A DNA stretch of 64,000 nt from Methanomassiliicoccales archaeon RumEn M2 (GCA_001421175.1 LJKL01000012.1:1-64000); one strand, 5' to 3'. Positions 18,577-29,857 are shown, numbered from the stretch's first letter. Notes: a model not told the origin generated them from the sequence alone. Numbers and translations are program-made.

Positions 18577-20027
18577 ATGGCTAGAAAAGACACGGTCAAT
18601 GCCCTGGTCAGGAGAGGTATTGAGGAGAGGACGGCGGAAGCGCTGACGACCAAATACAACACACTGAAGGACATAGGGGACGCCACCGTTCAGGACCTTA
18701 CTGCCCTCGGGATATCCGAGGCAGAGGCGAAGACGGTGCTGGACAGCATAGGCAAGCGCCCCTCCAAATCCTCGGCGCCCGTGAAGGCGAAGAAGGTGGA
18801 GGAGGTCAAGCCCCAGGAGCCGATGGAGATACTGAGGAACACCCACACCTACACCGCGGAGGAGGAGAGGGTCCTCGCTCTCGCCGAGAAGAGAGGCGCG
18901 GAGCTGACCCTGAAGACCATAATCGAGATCGCCGGGCGCATAGAGGATGCGGGCCTGGACGATGAGACCGTCGAGAAGGTTTTGGTCGCTGCGGACCGCA
19001 TGTACAAAGAGCGCCGCATGGACCCCAACGAGTCGGTCGGGATGATGGCCGCGCACTCCATCGGTGAGCCCGGTACCCAGATGAACATGCGTACCTTCCA
19101 CCACGCGGGTGTGGCGAACATCAACGTCACCCTGGGTCTGCCCAGGCTGATCGAGATAGTGGACGCCAGGCGCGTTCCCAGCACACCGTCCATGAACATC
19201 CCTCTGATCGGGGATGCGGCGGAGGACGAGGGCGTTGCCAGGCGCATAGCCTTCGAGATAGAGACAACGGTCCTTGACAACGTAGCATCGCTGAAGGCGG
19301 ACTCCACCAACATGGTGATAGAGGTCCAGCTGATCAACAGCGCCCTCAGCGCCCGCGGTCTTACCAAGGAAGAGATCGCGGACAAGCTCAACAAGGTCAG
19401 GCTCCTGCGCGGTCTGGTAGAGGTCAGGGACTTCGATATACTGATCCGCTGCGACGAGCCGTCCTTCAAGAAGCTACAGATGATCTACGAGGCCGCGAAA
19501 GCGGCCAAGATAAAAGGGATAGACGGGATCACCAGGGCGGTTCTGGCCCGTGACGAGAAGACCGGCAGATGGTACATCGTCACGGAAGGGAGCAACCTGA
19601 AGGAGGTCCTGAAGGTCCCCAGCGTGGACGCCGAGAGGACAATGACCAACAGCATCCTTGAGATCGGGGAGGTCCTGGGCATAGAGGCCGCTAGGAACTC
19701 CATCATAAAGGAGGCCAAGGGCACACTCGGAGAAGCAGGTCTGAACGTGGATACAAGGCACATAATGCTCGTATCCGACCTGATGACCAACGACGGCGCG
19801 GTGAAGGCCATAGGCAGACACGGTATATCCGGAAGGAAGTCCAGTGTGCTGGCCAGAGCGGCCTCGAGATAACTGCCCCGCACCTGTTGCGGGCTGCCAT
19901 GAACGGAGAGGTGGACAACCTCGAGGGAGTGGCGGAGAACATCATAGTCGGTCAGCCCGTGACACTCGGAACGGGCGCCGTAAACCTGGTATACTCGCCT
20001 AAGAAGAAAAAGGGGGATAAGAAATGA
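18577..20027 (+). CDS. rpoA2: RNA polymerase subunit A'' with N-terminal helix-hairpin-helix extension, frameshifted
   Basis: Restoring one T near 19863 (GCCTCGAG to GCCTTCGAG) extends the protein past an early TAA to 20027, for 483 residues. The extension reads [20 protein letters not shown] and ends [12 protein letters not shown]. The core begins near residue 100 and contains [20 protein letters not shown] (trigger loop) and [18 protein letters not shown] (bridge). Residues 1-60 form an added HhH-like domain ([29 protein letters not shown]) joined by a Lys/Glu/Pro linker. The usual length is near 390, so this N-terminal piece is extra. ATG 18577 is preferred over GTG 18568. The stop overlaps the rpl30e start (ATGA). 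Confidence 0.93.
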
Positions 20028-20302
20028 TAGACATAGGAAAGGCACTGAAGGCCGCCATAACCACCGGAGAGGTGGAGTTCGGGGTCATGCAGACTGAGAA
20101 AGCTGTTAAGTCCGGAAAGGCACAGATGGTCATAGTGGCCAACAACTGCCCCAGCAAGGCCCTGGTGGCCGGGGACTCGGGGGTCAAGGTCCATGTGTTC
20201 GAAGGCAACAACATGGAACTGGGCGCCCTCTGCGGCAAACCCTTCTCGGTCTCCGCTCTGGCGGTCATAGACAAGGGAACGTCCAACATACTTACGTTGT
20301 GA
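20024..20302 (+). CDS. rpl30e: Ribosomal protein L30e
   Basis: This 92-residue L7Ae/L30e-fold protein has [20 protein letters not shown], the VIVANNCP strand and a final [12 protein letters not shown]. It binds 23S rRNA. It lies in its conserved archaeal position between rpoA2 and nusA. The start overlaps the rpoA2 stop, which independently supports the corrected end of rpoA2 at 20027. Confidence 0.94.
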   Translation: MIDIGKALKAAITTGEVEFGVMQTEKAVKSGKAQMVIVANNCPSKALVAGDSGVKVHVFEGNNMELGALCGKPFSVSALAVIDKGTSNILTL

Positions 20303-20306
20303 AAAT

Positions 20307-20735
20307 ATGGCAGCGGACATAGTGCTGAATGAGGATACGCTCAGGTACATACGCCTGTTCGAGGGCGTGACCAAGACGAACGTGAGGGACTGCATGGTGA
20401 CGAAGGACAAGCTTGTCTTCGTCGTTGATAAGAGCCAGGGCAACAAAGCTGTGGGCAAGAAAGGCGAGCACATGCTCACCATGAAGGACAGGACGGGGAA
20501 GGACATCCAAGTCGTCGAGTACTCTGAGGACCCGGAGCAGTTCGTGAAGAACGTTTTCTTCATCTACGGCCCCCAGAAGGTCGTGATAGAGAAACGTGAC
20601 AACATAACTCACGCCACCGTCACCGTCGACCCTAAGCTGAAAGGCAGGGCCATAGGCAAAGAGGGAAGGAACCTTCGCATAGCCCGGGATATCGTCAACA
20701 GGCACCATGAGATCCAGAGCATAAGCGTGGACTGA
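20307..20735 (+). CDS. nusA: NusA-like transcription factor with two KH domains
   Basis: The 142-residue protein carries the two archaeal NusA KH domains. One is centred on GNKAVGKKGEHMLT (a GxxG-type loop), the other on KGRAIGKEGRNLRIARDIVN. Archaeal NusA lacks the bacterial N-terminal and S1 parts. Its RNA-binding role in termination or rRNA transcription is inferred from the family. It begins 4 bases after rpl30e. It is the last gene of the operon: rps12, rps7 and the elongation factor genes that usually follow are absent, and the next gene is convergent. Confidence 0.93.
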   Translation: MAADIVLNEDTLRYIRLFEGVTKTNVRDCMVTKDKLVFVVDKSQGNKAVGKKGEHMLTMKDRTGKDIQVVEYSEDPEQFVKNVFFIYGPQKVVIEKRDNITHATVTVDPKLKGRAIGKEGRNLRIARDIVNRHHEIQSISVD

Positions 20736-20777
20736 CCGGTCCCCCGAATCTTAGGAAACCATTTACTTCTATTACTT

Positions 20778-21834
20778 TTAGTTCAGGGGGACCCTCTCGA
20801 CCTCGAGGCCGTCTGCGGTCGGATAGCGCTCGGATATGTAGCATTTATAGGGGAGCTCTGAAGCAAGCTCCTCAATGATCCAGCTTGCTATTTCCAGACC
20901 GAAATCGGAGATCCTCATGAGCTCCTTCGGCACATCGTACCTGTCCGCCATCAGCTCCACGGCGGCCCCGGGGTCATCGGCATAGAGGAGTCCCCTCAGT
21001 ATCGTGCCGTCATCGGTCACCAGATCGTAATCCTCCGCCACACGCTCTGCCCTCCTGATGAGGCGCCTCCTGAGCTGGACTCCGTCCTTGAATGCGGAGC
21101 TGCAGAAATGCACGGGGGTCTTGCGGCGTCCCCTCATGACTGCGGCGGCTGTGACGGCAGAGCCCCCTACCGCTGAGGAGATCTCATCCAACAAGCCGTA
21201 TTTCATATCCTCCATCATGTGCCAGTTACTCTCTGAGAACTCAAGCTCGTTGAGGTTGACGAACTTAATGGCGGCAGAATCGCAGAAATCCAATAGCGAT
21301 CTCAGCCCGTCTTCATGGCCCGGGAGAGCCGGCACCTCTATCCCGACATCCATTCCCCCCCATTTCCGCTATCTCCCTCAGCGGCGTTTCCTCCAAACGG
21401 TCCCACATATGCTCCGGAGGATGGAATCTTATCTCATCCAGGCCCGCATCCCTGAGCGTCCCGGCCTTATCGGCATCCATGGTGGCTGTGTAAAGGTGAA
21501 TGTGGTGATCCGGTCCGAAACGGGCCTTCAGCATCCTTATGAACGAAACGGTCCTGTCTATATTCAACAGGGGATCCCCGCCCGTTATCCCTGTGCCAGT
21601 GGCACCTATTGATACAGCTTCCTCTATGATGTCGTCCTCTTCTGACACAAGCATCTCATCAGCGTATACAGCATCCTTATCCTTCCTCTCAAAGGAGACA
21701 GGGCAATAGAAGCATCCGGAATCGCAGAGTCCCGTCACGAAGAGCACCATCTTACTGCCGTTCAGGCAATGCTCACAGCCGGTTGCCAAAGGTCCGGTCC
21801 TGGCGGAGCCGCACTCCATTCGCGTGGTCCTCAT
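20778..21834 (-). CDS. Radical SAM protein of the archaeal COG2108 type, frameshifted
   Basis: Removing one C from the seven-C run at 21355-21361 gives a 351-residue protein that reads EIAEMGGMDVGIEVPALPG. An N-terminal cysteine-containing lead (MECGSARTGPLATGCEHC) precedes the radical SAM signature C-x3-C-x2-C in LCDSGCFYCPVS, then GITGGDPLLN and IRFHPPEHMWDRL. The first cysteines (GCEHC) may bind an extra metal. The family is related to pyruvate-formate-lyase activating enzymes. Its substrate is unknown. The ATG at 21834 (MRTTRMECG) fits the short divergent gap to pyrF; the open frame runs further upstream but into pyrF. Confidence 0.8.
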
Positions 21835-21888
21835 ATCCGCGTGAACGGCGCGATGTTTTAATAACCCTTGCGGGGCTATGCTCAGCAC

Positions 21889-22533
21889 ATGAAGAAGGAC
21901 ACGCGCATAGTCCTGGCTCTTGACGAGACGGACGGCGATAAGGCCCTGGCCATAGCCAGGGATGTGTCGGGTCACATCGACGCGGTGAAGATAAACTGGC
22001 CCCTGGTCCTTTCGGCAGGCCCCGGCATGATCTCGGAGCTATCGGAGATAACCGACGTGATCTGCGATTTCAAGGTTGCCGATATACCGAACACGGTGAA
22101 GCTGATAGTCGGCAACGCCGTTTCCCGGGGAGCGTCCGCTGTCATAGTGCACGCCTTCACCGGGGAGGACTCCATGGTAGCGGCGGTAGAGGCGGCGGGC
22201 AAGGCCGAGATATATGCCGTCACCGAGATGAGCCATCCCGGCGGAAAGATGTTCACCGCCCCCCATGCGGAGGAGATGGCTGCCATGGGCGCAAGGTGCG
22301 GAGCCGCAGGATTCATAGCCCCAGCCACCAGGCCTGAGAGGATAGCCGACATAAGGCGCATCATAGGGGGAAGGAAGATCCTGTCGCCCGGAGTGGGGGC
22401 CCAGGGAGGCTCCGCGGCGGATGCGATAAGGGCCGGGGCGGACTATGCCATAATCGGAAGGGCGATATACGGTGCAGCAGAGCCCAGGAAGGCGGCCCGG
22501 GCCTTCGAGTCCGAGATAAGGTCTGTGCTCTAG
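21889..22533 (+). CDS. pyrF: Orotidine-5'-phosphate decarboxylase
   Basis: This 214-residue TIM-barrel enzyme makes UMP from OMP, the last step of pyrimidine synthesis. The catalytic Asp/Lys array is in VICDFKVADIPNTV, preceded by AVKINWPLVL. The phosphate-binding end is SPGVGAQGG and ADYAIIGRAIYGA. I chose ATG 21889 (MKKDTRIVLALDE), which matches the family start, over 21868. The gene ends with TAG at 22531-22533 and is followed by the promoter for aglB. It is divergent from the radical SAM gene. Confidence 0.95.
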   Translation: MKKDTRIVLALDETDGDKALAIARDVSGHIDAVKINWPLVLSAGPGMISELSEITDVICDFKVADIPNTVKLIVGNAVSRGASAVIVHAFTGEDSMVAAVEAAGKAEIYAVTEMSHPGGKMFTAPHAEEMAAMGARCGAAGFIAPATRPERIADIRRIIGGRKILSPGVGAQGGSAADAIRAGADYAIIGRAIYGAAEPRKAARAFESEIRSVL

Positions 22534-22559
22534 GTACGCGCGCATGCACCCCTGTCAGC

Positions 22560-22568
22560 TTTTTATAC
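22560..22568 (+). promoter_or_regulatory. TATA box of aglB
   Basis: TTTTATACG lies about 50 bases upstream of ATG 22615. It rules out the upstream in-frame TTG at 22573, which would fall before the expected transcription start near 22590. Confidence 0.5.
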
Positions 22569-22614
22569 GTAGTTGGCAATCGTCAGCCACTTCGCAGGCG
22601 GAGACATAGATATA

Positions 22615-25600
22615 ATGGTCAGATTCGGAGAAAGGTCCGACATTCCCGATAAGAAAGGCATCGCGGATAGGATGAAAAGCAAGTGGCGCACCATTGCGGT
22701 GCTGATAGTCATACTCGCGACAGCCGCCTTCATCAGGATCTACTTCGCCGCCGGCATCATGGGAGCTTCCTTCGCTCTTTCCGGAGGCTCCGATGCCACA
22801 TACCATCTCCGCGTGATCCGCGAATTCGTGGAGACCGGGAATTTCATCATCTGGGACGATTATCTCAACTATCCGCTGACCTCAGTCAACCCCAACCCGC
22901 CCCTCTTCGATCTCATGGTCGGCACAGTGGCGTACCTGGCCACGGTCTTCGGGATGAGCCCCTCCACCGCAGCATCCGCCGCTCTGGCCTGTCAGGCCCC
23001 CGTGTTCGGTGTGCTGTCCTGCATAGCCGCATACTATCTGGGCAGGGAGATAACCGGCAGCAGTGCCGGCGGGATACTGACCTCTCTGTTCATGGCCATG
23101 TGCCCGATACTCATCGCAACATCCGTGATATCCATGGGTACCGAGACCGCCTTCGTGTCCTTCCTGGCGGTCATGATGTTCTATTTCACCGTGAGGTTCA
23201 TCCGCGCCACCGACAGCGAGACGGATTTCGGCGGGCTCAAAGGAACGCTCAAAGGCAACAGGAGCGCACTGATCAACGCTCTGCTGGCCGGTGTTTTCAT
23301 GGCCCTGATCGTGCTCTCATGGAACGGATTCCACATCCTGATCCTTGCGTACAGCGTCCTGATGGCCATACAGCTGTTCTATGACAGGTTCACACGCAGG
23401 GACCCGAGGCCCCTGACCCTGTTCTACTCCATAACCATAATGCTGGGTCTTTTGATCGCAGTCCCTGTTTTCCTCGGGGTCAGCCTCTTCAGACCTCTTC
23501 TGCTGGGCACACTGCTCTATGCGATAATGGCATGCGTTGCGTGCACAGCCTTCGCAGAGACCAGGAGGATGCCTTGGATAGCCACGATCCCCGTTTTCGC
23601 AGGAATAACGGTGCTGGCTCTTGCCCTTCTCTACTATTTCGGCGGAGGGCTCTTCAACGATGTGATCTTCGGAGGCAGCCTGTACGGCTCCTCCCAGTTC
23701 GCTGAGCTCATGAGAGGCAACACGACGAGCGTCTCGGCGCTCTCGGCCTACTTCGGATGGGTGACCATGTGGTTGGGCTGGGCATCCGTTTTCGTGATGA
23801 TCCTGCTCAGGAAGAGCATGGCCTCCAGGCACTATCTGTTCACGATGAGCTGGCTCGTGGTCCTCATGGTCATAAGCTGGAGGAATGTGACTCTGGCATC
23901 CATAGCCGCGCCCGCATATGCGGTGGGGTTCGCCATAATATCAATCCAGATCTACAAGACGGCGGGGCTGAAGGACTACCTTTCCTCCCTGAAAGCCTCT
24001 GACGCAACACCCTTCCTGAAGAAGATGCTCAAGCCCATACCGCTTCTTTCAATCATATCCGTCATCCTGCTGGTCGGCGCCCCGAATGCCATGTACGCCA
24101 TGGACGCCGGTATCTCTTACAACGAGAAGGATGAGCGCAACGAGAGCATGGGACCGCTTTTCAGCGGGGACGTCTTCGGGGCCATAGGCTACAATGTCAT
24201 GACACCGGACAACTGGGTCATAGGCGACGCATTCGGAACCCAGGCAGGAGTCACCAAAGAAGGGGCCATGTTCACCTGGGCCGAGTATGTATCGGATGCC
24301 GTGACGCGCGGAGGATACAAGAGCGTCAGCGATCCTCAGGGCAACGGCTCGGCCGCCGCATCGAATATGCTGTTGGCCAGCGCCTCTGACGGAGGCGTCA
24401 TCGCCGCAATGCTGATCAGGCTGCTGTCCGTCAACGGCCCCGGCGCTTTAGAAACAGCTCTCAAGGGAGCCGGTATGAGCGATGCGGATTATAACGAACT
24501 GAAAGCCGTCATGGCCGATCCCGATTCCAAGAGGTCCGAGGTACTGTTGAACCCCGGCAGGTATGGCATAATCAGCTCGGACGTGAGCTGCGAGAATCTC
24601 ATGTACATCTATCTCGGGAACATGCTCACGGAGAGATACGGGCAGTCCCAGGTAGCCAAGATGTACGATGATGTGTGCGCCGCGACAGGGGAGAAGATAT
24701 CTTACGGGGCGGTAGGCGGCACGATGTTCCCGCTCTATCCCCAGTACAGCAATGCGTTCCTTATGTTGGCCTTCCTCAACGGGTATGTTGTGGACAGCGG
24801 CTCGGTCCCCCAGTTCGCAACCTCCTCGTACTACGGGTTCACGTACACCAGCGAGATGTACGATACCTACCTTTGGAGGTCCTATATCGGGATGAGCCCC
24901 GAGGAGGCCGGCTACACCGGCACATTCGGGGCCTACAATTACTTCAATGACCTGAGTCTCAGCGACGGCACAGTTGTGCCGCACCCGGGATTCGGAATGT
25001 CCGGTTTCGAGGTTGAGTACTGGGAGGTCATGTACAACCCGGACGATGATGCGATCCACAGCTCTGACGGATGGATCAGGATGAGCCAGACCGCTGCGGT
25101 GGAGCTGCAGAAGAACGACGGTGGTCTGATCAATTACATGAGCGGACTGCCTCTCATAATGAAATATGTCGGCGTGACCGGCACGGACGTAAGCGGCACG
25201 GTCACCATGGGCGGTACACCCGTCTCCGGTATCCGCGTATCCGCGGTCGATTCAGACGGAATGGTCCGCAGCAGCGCCTTCACCGATGCTGACGGTAACT
25301 ATAGCGTAACGGTGCCCACTGGCGGAAAGGTCAACTTCTACACCGGATCGGTGAACCTGACGGACGGGGTCCTGATACAGAGCTCTGCTCCGGCGCCAAC
25401 CGTTGACTGCGCTATTCCCGCCACATCCTTGTCCGGAAGCCTTTCCGGGACCGCAATCCCGACTGGGGCCACTCTGAAGCTCACAGGCACGGCATCCGGA
25501 GGAGTCTACACATATGCCTTCACAATCAACACGTTCACGATCGGCAGCATGATACCTGACAAGTATACGGTCGATGTCCTTGCGTCCGACGGCACATCCC

Positions 25601-28232
25601 TCAAGACGACGACCGTTACGGTACATCCAGGCACCAACACGGGCTTCGTCATAGACCTGGATGATTCAGAGGTAGAGATCACAGTCAAGAACATGTACGG
25701 GGAGGTGCTCGTCGGGCAGACCGTGACCCTTGCCAACGTGGAAACGGGAGTGACATATCCCGCGACCGCTAGCGCGGGCGAGAAGGTTGTCAAGACCTCC
25801 GTCCCGGCAGGATGGTACACAGCTACCGCTATCGATCCGACGTTCGGCACTGCCTTCGGCAGCATGTTCCAGGCTACGGCAACAGCCACTTCTACGAGGC
25901 CACGATCACATGCGCCCCGGTCACAGATGTTTCGGCGAATGCGCCCGTGGCGCTGTACTTTGTTCACGGGCCCACATTCAGATCCGTTAACGGGACATTC
26001 GTTCCTGAGGGAGCGGATCCCGGCAGCGTTCCTGCATATTCGTTCTACAAGTCCGACGGTGACCAGGTAACATGGAATCTGACCTCTGCGGCGCCATCGA
26101 CGGTGACAGGTTACGAAGTATCCGGGGTGCTGAAGAATTCTGCCGCAAAGGCGGTTTCCGGCACGATCGTGATAATAGCTGACGACGGCCGCACCCTTTA
26201 CCTTTCGACAGGTTCCGACGGTGCATACAGCACTATGCTGCCTGCCGGCACGTACACGGTCTACGCTTACACCACATCAGAGGCATCGGTCAGTGAGATA
26301 ACGGTGGTGGATTCCGCAGTCACCAAGGACATTGCCTTGGGAAGCGCCTACAAGATCTACGGGAATGTGAAATGGGGATCATTCGCACTGCCTTACCTGA
26401 AGGTCATCGCGACGATCGGCGACAGCGACATCGAGATACCCGTTGCGACGGATAAGAGCGGCGCGTACTCCCTGATGGTGCCGGATTCCTGGAAGGCGAC
26501 CGTGGAGGTCGAGTTCTCTTCAGGCAGCGAATTCACCTTCAGGGATGCGAGCACAACACCAGCGACATACGTAAAATCCAAGGCGGAGAGTGTCATTGCA
26601 GGAAATACTGCGGACAGGAATCTCAATTTCACGGCATATGCCACCATTGAAGTAACGAACAGCACTGGCTATGAGATGAAGGTAGGAGGAATATCCATAG
26701 CTGCTTCTGGCTCACATACTTTCGATAACATCAGCTATAACACAATGACCGTTGAGACCGCTAACGCTTCAGGGAACTACTTCAGGCAGACCGGTATGCC
26801 GGTATACCACGGGATGGAATTGGTAGATAACGTGAATGTGTTCCCCGAACCGTACTATGAGTTGACTGTCAGTTGCGAAGCGGATGCGAAAGTCGATGTA
26901 ACACCTTCCAACGACGGCAAGGTCACATACCTTTCCGGTAATGGTACATCCACACGCACTTACATGTTGCTCGGCGGTGCGACGGCAAAGGATTACACGA
27001 TAATCGCGACAAGCGCTGACGGTAAGCAGATGGCAGTAGGCAACGTCAGTGTGACAACTGCGGATGTCACGTCTGACGTGACCGCCATGGATCACATCGT
27101 GACCTTCACAGGATATGTCGGAGCATCCGCAAGCGGAACCATAGAAGTGACTACTGTGGGCGGTGCGAAGATACAGGGCACCGTGTCCAACGGAACATAC
27201 GCGATCAAGGTCCCCGTGCCTGCGGCCGGCAGCATAACATTCGATGCAGAAGTGACCATGGAGTCCGACGGCACAGAATATCCCTATGCTGCTGCGAGAA
27301 CAATACAATCCGCAGACATACACAACGATTGGGACAGCGCAACGGTCAACCTGGCCGTATTGTATGGTGGTGCAGGGGTCCCCGAGGATACCGGCGTTGC
27401 GTTATCCTCTTCTCTGACGGCAATGGACATAAGCGATCCGATGAACTCCGAAGTCGAGTTCACGGTCAACGTTACAATGACCCCCGACAGAACGGTCGTT
27501 CTCTCGGGAAGCGGATGGAGATCCCTGATCTTCTATTCCGATTCTGGAAGGACCACTCCCGCGTCCGCTATATCGACGACGGGCTTCCTGTACGCAACGG
27601 GTGTATTCGACGGCAGGCAGATGGCCGCACAGGATCTGAAGATCTCTGCGGCGGATCTGTCCGGCGACAGCACGGCAACGGTCACGCTGAATGACACGGA
27701 TCTGTTGTGGGAGAGGACAACCGACGGAGAGGTCACATTCTCCAGAGGTACTGACGTTGTCAGCGAGCGCGAGTACATGTATGCGATCTCGGCGATCAAC
27801 ACATACAATTACGCCAAGACCTACACGATCGACCCGATCTCGGTCACCGGATGGTACGTCACCCTGGTTTCCGCAGACGGATTCACTCTGGAGGATCTGT
27901 CGTCTGTGTCTCAGGACTTCGTCATAAAGGGTCTGTCCGAGGAGACGGTATATGTGAAGCTGACTGCGATGTCGTTGGACGCCCCCGGTGAGGTCCCGGA
28001 TGTGGGTGTCCTTGTGAAGGACAACGCATCCTCGACCGTCTTACAGGACACCTTCGAACACGAGACTGCCAAGCTGTCCCTGGAGAAGACGGATGCCGAC
28101 GGCAGGGGTGCGCTGGTCAGCCTGAGCGGCATACCCCCGGTATTCTGGGGTCTCTTGGTAACCGCTGTGCTCCTGCTACTTCTCACATTATGGTTAGGTT
28201 ACAGAAGGGGGGTGTTCTCACGAAGAAAGTGA
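22615..28232 (+). CDS. aglB: Giant AglB/STT3-like oligosaccharyltransferase with long extracellular extension, frameshifted
   Basis: Restoring one G near 25873 (CCAGGC to CCAGGGC) yields about 1872 residues, roughly twice a usual AglB. The N-terminal third has around a dozen membrane helices. SGGSDATYHLRV at about residues 57-66 is the first acidic catalytic loop. The usual WWDYG is replaced by TWAEYV near residue 555 in matching context (A-x-TRGGYKS). After a soluble domain come beta repeats resembling carboxypeptidase-regulatory or Ig-like domains, for example at about 857-905 (GTPVSGIRVSAV, DADGNYSVTV) and 1162-1238. A final helix near 1840-1862 is followed by basic RRGVFSRRK. Such enzymes transfer lipid-linked glycan to Asn of exported proteins. 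The extension is unusual. Confidence 0.8.
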
Positions 28233-28990
28233 TGCCCGTGCTGGCGATTGCGGTGATGCTGATGGCAGGAGGATTCCTGGTGTTGGCCTCGGATGACGGA
28301 ACAGACGCGGCTATAACGAACGTGGCGGGAGACCGCACATATGTGGAGACCGGCAAGAATGTGATCTTCACCCTCTCCGGCGATGCCGCCTATAAGTACG
28401 AGGCGATGCTGATCGACAGCAGCGGCAACAGAGTGACATCCGTTTCCACGGTCACCGGGACAATCAGTCCTTCTTCACCCACAGATAGGACGGTGAAGGC
28501 ACCCGCGGCCGCAGGGGACTACAGGTATCATGTGAAGTTCTTCTCTGTTGAGGACAACAGCGTTCTGGTATCAGAGGTAAAGGTCCCGATCAAAGTCGTG
28601 GACCCCATAATCCTTAAGGCGACGCTGAAGAACACTGGGGCCGTATCCGTTACGACAAACGTTTTCTTCGTCGTTGACGGCCAGCGCATGGAAGGCAGCG
28701 ATTCTGCCGTCACCATACCTGCGGGAGGAAGCAAGGAGATCACATACAATTTCGTTGTGAGCGATTTCTCCGGCAGCCATAGTTTCTATGTGGGATCTGA
28801 CGATACAGGTATGATCGGTCCGATAGAGGGTCTGGGCCCGTCTTATGCGGTGTCTTTCCATGCCCAGGATACGAATTATGACTGGCTCAATTACCTGATG
28901 GTCATCGTCGTCATAATACTGATACTGCTGTTGATATACGTCTACCGCAAGCCTATAAAGAATTACGGGAAGCCCAAGGGAAGGCGTTGA
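28190..28990 (+). CDS. Secreted membrane-anchored beta-domain protein
   Basis: The 266-residue frame starts within the last codons of aglB (ATG 28190). GTG 28229 or ATG 28232 would give a tighter signal peptide (MPVLAIAVMLMAGGFLVLA). After the signal, two Ig/CARDB-like beta regions follow (TGKNVIFTLSG, then LKATLKNTGAVSVTT), with GGSKEITYNFVV in between. The C terminus has a membrane helix (MVIVVIILILLLIYV) and a basic cytoplasmic tail KPIKNYGKPKGRR. It has the same domain style as the AglB extension it overlaps. It probably works at the cell surface with AglB; the exact role is unknown. Confidence 0.7.
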   Translation: MVRLQKGGVLTKKVMPVLAIAVMLMAGGFLVLASDDGTDAAITNVAGDRTYVETGKNVIFTLSGDAAYKYEAMLIDSSGNRVTSVSTVTGTISPSSPTDRTVKAPAAAGDYRYHVKFFSVEDNSVLVSEVKVPIKVVDPIILKATLKNTGAVSVTTNVFFVVDGQRMEGSDSAVTIPAGGSKEITYNFVVSDFSGSHSFYVGSDDTGMIGPIEGLGPSYAVSFHAQDTNYDWLNYLMVIVVIILILLLIYVYRKPIKNYGKPKGRR

Positions 28991-29857
28991 TCAGGCCCTT
29001 TTACGGTGGATGTTGTAAGTCCCCAGAATGAAGAACACAACGGCGGTGATCAGCATCGCCGCGATGCCCATCCACGGCTCTATCTGGAATCCCCCCACGT
29101 AGAGGTTGAAGCCCATCAGGTCCCTGAATTCGTCCGCCGCCACTGTGTCACCGGAGAACATGGCATCTATGCCCCGACCTCCGAAGAGCCCTCTGAGTAT
29201 CATGGCGGCATGGGATGCGGGAAGGGCCCCCACCACATTCTGGACGCTTCCCGGCAGTATACCGACAGGCATGTACGTCCCGGTAACGAATCCCGTCATC
29301 GTACCCACGATAGCATTGAACCCGCCGTACGCCGCCTCCGTCCTTATGAACGAGGCCAGGAAGAACATTATGGCGCTGGCTGACAGGACTGAGGGGAAAA
29401 GCACTCCTACAGCCAAAAGTATGCTCTCTGCGGGGATGGAGGCCCCCATGCTGAAAAGGTATATCAGAGCCAGGGCCATGACGGCCAGGCTCATAAGCAG
29501 GCCCATAAGGAATGTGCTAAGGATGTATCCCATGGTGAAGGCGGTGGGCTTTGCAGGAGAGGACATGAAGTCGTCCGCCACGCCTGTGCTCCTGTCTTTA
29601 ACCATGCATTGAAGGAAAACACCCGTGGTAGTGACCGACGTGACGGCGATAACACCCGCCATCATCCACCCGTCCACGATCGCGGCCGCCCCGGGATTGG
29701 AGCCCATCTCTCCGAGATAGTTGTCTCTGAGGAACAGGATGTAAAGACCCAGTATGATTATCGCGCCAAGAAATGAGAAGAAGACGGCGCTCCTGTCCCT
29801 GAAGAAGAGCAGGGCATTCCTCTTCGTCAGAGAGAGCACAACATTGGCGCTGCTCAT
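28991..29857 (-). CDS. ABC-2 type transporter permease
   Basis: The 288-residue protein has six predicted membrane helices. The first is FFSFLGAIIILGLYILFL, and the last is GIAAMLITAVVFFILG followed by a short basic end, TYNIHRKRA. The central region SSPAKPTAFTMGYIL and the GFVTGTYMPVGILPG loop are typical of ABC-2 exporters for lipids, drugs or polysaccharides. Its start overlaps the stop of the ATPase gene by ATGA, so the two form one transporter. It converges with the aglB-linked secreted protein without an intergenic gap. Confidence 0.88.
   Translation of the reverse strand: MSSANVVLSLTKRNALLFFRDRSAVFFSFLGAIIILGLYILFLRDNYLGEMGSNPGAAAIVDGWMMAGVIAVTSVTTTGVFLQCMVKDRSTGVADDFMSSPAKPTAFTMGYILSTFLMGLLMSLAVMALALIYLFSMGASIPAESILLAVGVLFPSVLSASAIMFFLASFIRTEAAYGGFNAIVGTMTGFVTGTYMPVGILPGSVQNVVGALPASHAAMILRGLFGGRGIDAMFSGDTVAADEFRDLMGFNLYVGGFQIEPWMGIAAMLITAVVFFILGTYNIHRKRA

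Noticed and set aside
25812..28232. Independent gene for the beta-repeat half of AglB
   Set aside because: It has no start codon with a ribosome site or signal peptide near the break. Restoring one G makes it continue the upstream domain series directly.
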